Part shown: positions 61,149 to 64,000 of the stretch, piece after piece
How positions within the stretch are numbered: position 1 is the stretch's first letter
Layout of the letters: every line of letters begins with the position of its first letter
Source of the DNA: Homoserinimonas sp. OAct 916
GTDB lineage: Bacteria > Actinomycetota > Actinomycetes > Actinomycetales > Microbacteriaceae
Assembly: GCF_003260275.1 (NCBI RefSeq)
Contig: NZ_QJHB01000005.1
Span: forward strand, 205,352 to 269,351
Length of the DNA: 64,000 nucleotides
Direction: 5' to 3'
Notes under the pieces: model-generated
The model's database searches: none
What the model saw: only the letters and a program-made list of their open reading frames with translations
What the model was told of the DNA's origin: nothing
Made by a program: the position numbers and the translations under genes

Positions 61149-62085
61149 TCACGCAGCCAGTGCGGCTGGCATGTTCATAATGGCCTCGAACTCGACCGGG
61201 GTCAAACGGCCAAGGCGCGGCTGGCGTCGGCGGTGGTGGTAGGTCCGCTCGATCCAGGTCGCGATCGCGATGCGCAGTTGTTGCCGGGTGGTCCAGGAAC
61301 GGCGATCCAGGACGTTCTTCTGCAGCAGGCTGAAGACCGATTCCATCGCGGCATTGTCCCCGCACGAGGCGACTCTACCCATTGATCCGACCATGCGATG
61401 ACCGGCAAGAGCGCGCAGGAACTTCCGGCTTCGAAATTGAGATCCTCGATCGCTGTGAACAACGCAGCCGGCGACGCCACCGCGCATCGTTACGGCGTTC
61501 TCCAGCGCGTTCACGGCCAGTCTCGACTTCATGCGGGAGTCGATCGAGTAGCCGACGATCCGGTTCGAGAACACGTCCTTGATCGCGCAGAGGTAGAGCT
61601 TGCCCTCGGCGGTCTTGTGCTCGGTGGGGGCACCTCCCGCCGGAGGCTCCCGGCGGGGGAATGTCGGTCAGCCACAGCAGGTTTGCGCCGGGCGCGGTGA
61701 ACTCGTGCCGGATCCTCCCATTTTCGTCGGTAATGGTGCAGAGATCATCATGGACCGCGGGGCCGGGCTTCGTGCCGTTTCGGTCCCGCTTCTTCCCGAA
61801 CGCGCTCCACCAGCCATTCTCTGACGCGATCCGCCACGCGGTCCGATCCGCCATCGCCTCGCCGGCGTCGCGGGCCTCGTCGGCCAGGAGCCGGTGCCCA
61901 AACTCCGGGTCGTCCGGGTGCGCGTCGAGCAGCGCGTTGGCACGATACGCCCAGGCCACCTCGCTGGGCCTGATGGGGGCAGCCAGCCACCGGTAGTAGG
62001 GCTGGCGAGCAAGACCCCGGACCCGGCACGTCACCGTGACAGGGATCCTGTCCGCGGCGAGCTCAGTCACGAGCGGGTAGAACCT
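61149..62085 (-). pseudogene. IS3 orfB transposase, broken by a 34-nt insertion
   Basis: The first frame encodes the HTH_21 region and runs to W-L-T-D-I, holding the first catalytic Asp. The second frame, from V-F-S-N-R-I-V-G-Y to 61149, holds V-H-S-D-R-G-S-Q-F (second Asp) and A-A-M-E-S-V-F (Glu). The insertion at 61626-61659 separates them and shifts the frame. Removing it restores L-T-D-I-T-E-H-K-T. An A4 run (GGGAAAAGG, complement of 62083-62091) near the end of orfA is a likely -1 frameshift site. Confidence 0.88.
61626..61659. repeat. 34-nt palindromic GC-rich insertion in orfB
   Basis: The insert begins GGGGGCACCTCCCGCC and ends CTCCCGGCGGGGG, can fold into a GC-rich hairpin, and has clean borders because the reading frame is exact without it. 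The GGGGGCACCTCCC half is like the abundant small palindromic repeats of Streptomyces and related genomes (from memory), which suggests a mobile repeat. Confidence 0.75.
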
Positions 62086-62375
62086 TTTCCCGGGAGGTTC
62101 GCCTGCGACAAATACGCTGCCGCCCGCCGCAGCACCTCGTTCTCCTGCTCGAGCAACCGGATCCGCTTGCGTGCTTCGCGGAGCTCGGCCGACTCGGTGC
62201 GGGATTGGCCAGGTTTGCTTCCTTCGTCCACCGCGGCGCGTTGCAACCACTTCTGCAACGTCATCGGATGAACACCGAAGTCTTTCGCGATCTGCTCGAT
62301 CGTCACACCGGGTTCACGGTTCCGGGCGACGCGCACGACATCGTCACGGAACTCTCGGGGATAGGGCTTTGCCAT
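62067..62375 (-). CDS. IS3 orfA transposase subunit
   Basis: The 102-residue protein starts M-A-K-P-Y-P-R-E-F-R-D-D-V-V and has a helix-turn-helix (I-E-Q-I-A-K-D-F-G-V-H-P-M-T-L-Q-K-W-L). The leucine-zipper segment L-R-E-A-R-K-R-I-R-L-L-E-Q-E-N-E-V-L-R-R-A mediates dimerisation. The gene is intact. ATG 62375 is chosen by family consensus over the upstream in-frame start. Confidence 0.9.
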   Translation of the reverse strand: MAKPYPREFRDDVVRVARNREPGVTIEQIAKDFGVHPMTLQKWLQRAAVDEGSKPGQSRTESAELREARKRIRLLEQENEVLRRAAAYLSQANLPGKGSTRS

Positions 62376-62508
62376 AATGACATCCTTCCAGCCCGCCTTC
62401 TCGAGCAAGCCAACTCAGATGTCACCTATCCGTGCAGCAGACCCATACCAGAAGCCGAATGACCAGCTGAACGATGGTGTGGGTGCCTACTGTCTCGTGT
62501 GTTCTAAC

Positions 62509-62604
62509 TTGAGGCATTAGGACGTTTTGAGTCAACCTAGTTGAGGTATTTGGCCTTTTCGGTTCAGGTCAGTTGAGGCACTTACGAGTGCACCACCACC
62601 AAGA
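62509..62604 (+). repeat. Three imperfect 32-bp direct repeats
   Basis: TTGAGG begins units at 62509, 62541 and 62573, exactly 32 bp apart. Units 1 and 2 agree at 21 of 32 positions; unit 3 agrees mainly over its first ten. Spaced terminal repeats of this kind occur at the ends of IS21-type elements, so this may be a leftover end. The gap 62446-62731 holds no gene. Confidence 0.5.
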
Positions 62605-62690
62605 GCGGAAGGCGAAGTACGTCGAACCGAAGCACACATGGCCACTCCGCTCTGCCCGCAGAGGATCCCGTATCGAGACTACGCACAGGG

Positions 62691-62718
62691 AAAAGGCCCG
62701 GCATTATCTGCCGGGCCT
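62691..62718 (-). terminator. Rho-independent terminator of the cupin gene
   Basis: A perfect 10-bp stem AGGCCCGGCA (62694-62703) and TGCCGGGCCT (62709-62718) has a 5-nt loop. On the minus strand it is followed by TTTT. It begins 14 nt after the cupin stop. Confidence 0.85.
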
Positions 62719-62731
62719 CATCTTCCAAGGC

Positions 62732-63136
62732 TTAATGGTCTTGGTCAGCCTGCGTATCGTGCACGGTGCCGTGTGCGTGTTGCGGTGGCGCGTAAATGCT
62801 GTACACCTTCATCGACTCGTCACCGATGTTGGTGATGTTGTGCCACGAACCCTTCGGCACGAGAATCACCCAGTCGTCTGAAACCTCTTCGTCGAACGTC
62901 AGGTTGTCTTTGGACGGGCCCATCTGCACGCGTCCGCGGCCCTGCTCAAGACGAAGGAACTGATCAGTATCGGAGTGAACTTCAAGCCCAATGTCACCTC
63001 CAACAGGAATCGACATGACAGTGAGCTGGAGTTTCTTACCAGTCCACAACGTGCTACGAAACTTATCGTTCGCAACCGTTGCATCCTCAATGTTCACAAT
63101 GTAAGGGTTTGGTCCATGGTCGGTGAAATCAGTCAT
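62732..63136 (-). CDS. Cupin-domain protein, 134 aa
   Basis: The single-domain cupin has motif 1 G-L-E-V-H-S-D-T-D-Q-F-L-R-L-E and motif 2 P-K-G-S-W-H-N-I-T-N. It belongs to a group of small actinobacterial and archaeal cupins with no assigned reaction. The His/Glu metal ligands are present. GGACGAG precedes ATG 63136. It stands alone between two insertion sequences, followed by a strong terminator. Confidence 0.9.
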   Translation of the reverse strand: MTDFTDHGPNPYIVNIEDATVANDKFRSTLWTGKKLQLTVMSIPVGGDIGLEVHSDTDQFLRLEQGRGRVQMGPSKDNLTFDEEVSDDWVILVPKGSWHNITNIGDESMKVYSIYAPPQHAHGTVHDTQADQDH

Positions 63137-63403
63137 CTCTCGTCCTTGGCAGTCGTCCGATGAAGTTACAGTCTGGCTATTTCATACTGACACTGAACTG
63201 CAATCAAGTCTAGCTAGGTTAGACAGCGGGGGCAGGAGCTGGGCACCTGCCGAGGGATCCTTGAATGTATGGGAAACCAGCGGGGCCCACTCAAAGGCTC
63301 AGCGTCGCGCGGCGTGACGCTTGCGCTGACTAGGCAAGAGCCCCAGCAGTGAAGTGCCCCGGTTTTGTTGGAGGCTCCTAATCTTGGAAACGAGGATGGA
63401 GCG

Positions 63404-63748
63404 ATGGTGTCGAAGCAGGAATTTGGGAAGCCGACGGGACGTCGGTATTCGCCGGAGGAGAAGGCTGCCGCGGTTCGGATGGTGCGGACGCTGCGGGCGG
63501 AGCTCGGGACCGACCATGGGACGGTGCATCGAGTCGCCACGCAGCTCGGGTACGGCGTCGAGTCGGTGCGGATGTGGGTGAAGCAGGCTGATGTCGACGA
63601 CGGTCACGTCGTCGGGGTCAGCACAGCTGAGGCCCGCCGGGTGCGGGAACTCGAGCAAGAAGTCCACGAGCTGCGACGAGCCAACGAGATACTCAAGCGA
63701 GCGGCGTCTTTCTTCGGGGCGGAGCTCGACCGCCAACACTGGAAGTAA
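63404..63748 (+). CDS. IS3 orfA transposase subunit (second element)
   Basis: From ATG 63404 the 114-residue protein has R-R-Y-S-P-E-E-K-A-A-A-V-R-M-V-R, a helix-turn-helix (Y-G-V-E-S-V-R-M-W-V-K-Q-A) and the zipper E-L-E-Q-E-V-H-E-L-R-R-A-N-E-I-L-K-R-A. The K-R-A-A-S-F-F ending leads to the usual -1 frameshift into orfB. It is intact and belongs to a different subgroup from the element at 61115. Confidence 0.9.
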   Translation: MVSKQEFGKPTGRRYSPEEKAAAVRMVRTLRAELGTDHGTVHRVATQLGYGVESVRMWVKQADVDDGHVVGVSTAEARRVRELEQEVHELRRANEILKRAASFFGAELDRQHWK

Positions 63749-63885
63749 CCGCGTTCATCGACGCGAACAAGCACGATGTCGTCGAGGGGCGTCCGCTCGG
63801 AGTCGAGCCCATCTGCAGGTTGGTGCAGGTGGCTCCGAGTACCTACTATGCAGCCCGTGATCGCGCCCCGTCGGAGCGCGCAGAA
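63740..63885 (+). pseudogene. Truncated IS3 orfB (second element)
   Basis: The frame following orfA encodes F-I-D-A-N-K, L-G-V-E-P-I-C-R-L-V-Q-V-A-P-S-T-Y-Y and R-A-P-S-E-R-A, the N-terminal part of orfB. It then changes to unrelated sequence ending in a stop at about 63980. All three catalytic residues are missing. Confidence 0.8.
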
Positions 63886-64000
63886 CTTGAATTCATCAGT
63901 CACCTCATAGTCGTTCAGCGGTGGGGGTCCTGCCGAATCGCGCTTCGGGCAACCTTGACACTAAGCCTACTTGTTCTCCACAATTGAGGGCTTAGTTGCA

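Larger units (their letters stand above)
61115..62445 (-). mobile_element. IS3-family insertion sequence, 1331 bp, inactivated
   Basis: Perfect 26-bp terminal inverted repeats lie at 61115-61140 and 62420-62445, starting TGGGTCTGC and ending GCAGACCCA, with the TG...CA ends of the family. Inside, on the minus strand, are orfA (62375 to 62067) and orfB (to 61149). The flanks are CGCG and TACC, so no target duplication is visible. orfB is frameshifted by a 34-nt insertion, so the copy should be unable to transpose by itself. Confidence 0.92.
63350..63885 (+). mobile_element. 3'-truncated IS3-family element
   Basis: The left end begins TGAAGTGCCCCGG at 63350, typical for the group, 54 nt before orfA. 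The element carries orfA and only the first ~45 codons of orfB. At about 63885 homologous sequence stops and unrelated DNA runs to the window end. No right inverted repeat is seen. Confidence 0.75.

Noticed and set aside
1..64000. CRISPR arrays, tRNA or rRNA genes, prophage structural genes, toxin-antitoxin pairs
   Set aside because: Reading both strands showed no regular spacer array, no cloverleaf or rRNA sequence and no phage or toxin signatures; the only evenly spaced repeat is the three-unit 32-bp set at 62509.

Overview
The window comes from a high-G+C actinobacterium, most likely a member of the Micrococcales (Microbacteriaceae-like; this is inferred from gene content, not from a phylogeny). 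Supporting signs are strong GC3 bias, frequent GTG and TTG starts, many 4-nt start/stop overlaps, a PknB-type kinase, DUF1206 and PPK2 proteins, and several leaderless promoters in which a TANNNT box lies 6-7 nt before the start codon. No rRNA, tRNA, CRISPR array or intact prophage was seen.

Region 1 (1-12.7 kb) is an energy/stress block: a CtpE-like P-type ATPase running off the left edge, a tandem universal stress protein, phosphoketolase, a zinc alcohol dehydrogenase, and a coupled trio of beta-phosphoglucomutase, GH65 disaccharide phosphorylase and P3A-type proton ATPase. Together they can phosphorolyse an alpha-glucosyl disaccharide, feed hexose phosphate to phosphoketolase for acetyl-phosphate, and pump cations. 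Region 2 (13-23 kb) holds a flavin amine oxidase and an envelope/polyphosphate stress set: a Ser/Thr kinase with a coupled Pro-rich lipoprotein, PPK2, two PAP2 phosphatases, a diacylglycerol-kinase-type lipid kinase, DUF1206, DUF488 and two small membrane proteins. Region 3 (23-29 kb) has arfB, a membrane protein, a NarL-type two-component system, and a coupled flavin monooxygenase/SDR pair.

Region 4 (29-32.4 kb) is a three-gene module (SPFH-SHOCT protein, double-zinc-ribbon membrane protein, small membrane protein) that matches the YdjI/YdjG/YdjH membrane-stress proteins of Bacillus but has no PspA beside it. A decayed piece of the zinc-ribbon gene lies 23 kb away at about 53.5 kb. Region 5 (32.7-37.5 kb) encodes two coupled flavin amine/amino-acid oxidases, an orphan amino-acid binding lipoprotein and an M20 amidohydrolase. 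Region 6 (37.7-43.3 kb) has an FHA protein with a small partner, AzlCD, a cardiolipin-synthase-like enzyme and small proteins. Region 7 (43.4-52.5 kb) is a catabolic locus: a sugar-type ABC importer, an AtzE-type amidase with an AtzG-like partner, an SDR, a FAD oxidase, a Dabb protein and a cupin. Two promoter regions in it share the same ATTGTATAC motif.

Region 8 (52.5-61 kb) is a patchwork of gene remnants and small-molecule-response modules: a lipoprotein, two ArsR-SRPBCC units, an Arr rifamycin ADP-ribosyltransferase beside a truncated RibD-type gene, and a PadR-DUF1048-ABC efflux operon with striking nested operators. Region 9 (61-64 kb) carries two IS3-type elements. The first has perfect 26-bp terminal repeats, but its orfB is broken by a 34-nt palindromic insertion. 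The second is cut off after about 540 bp.
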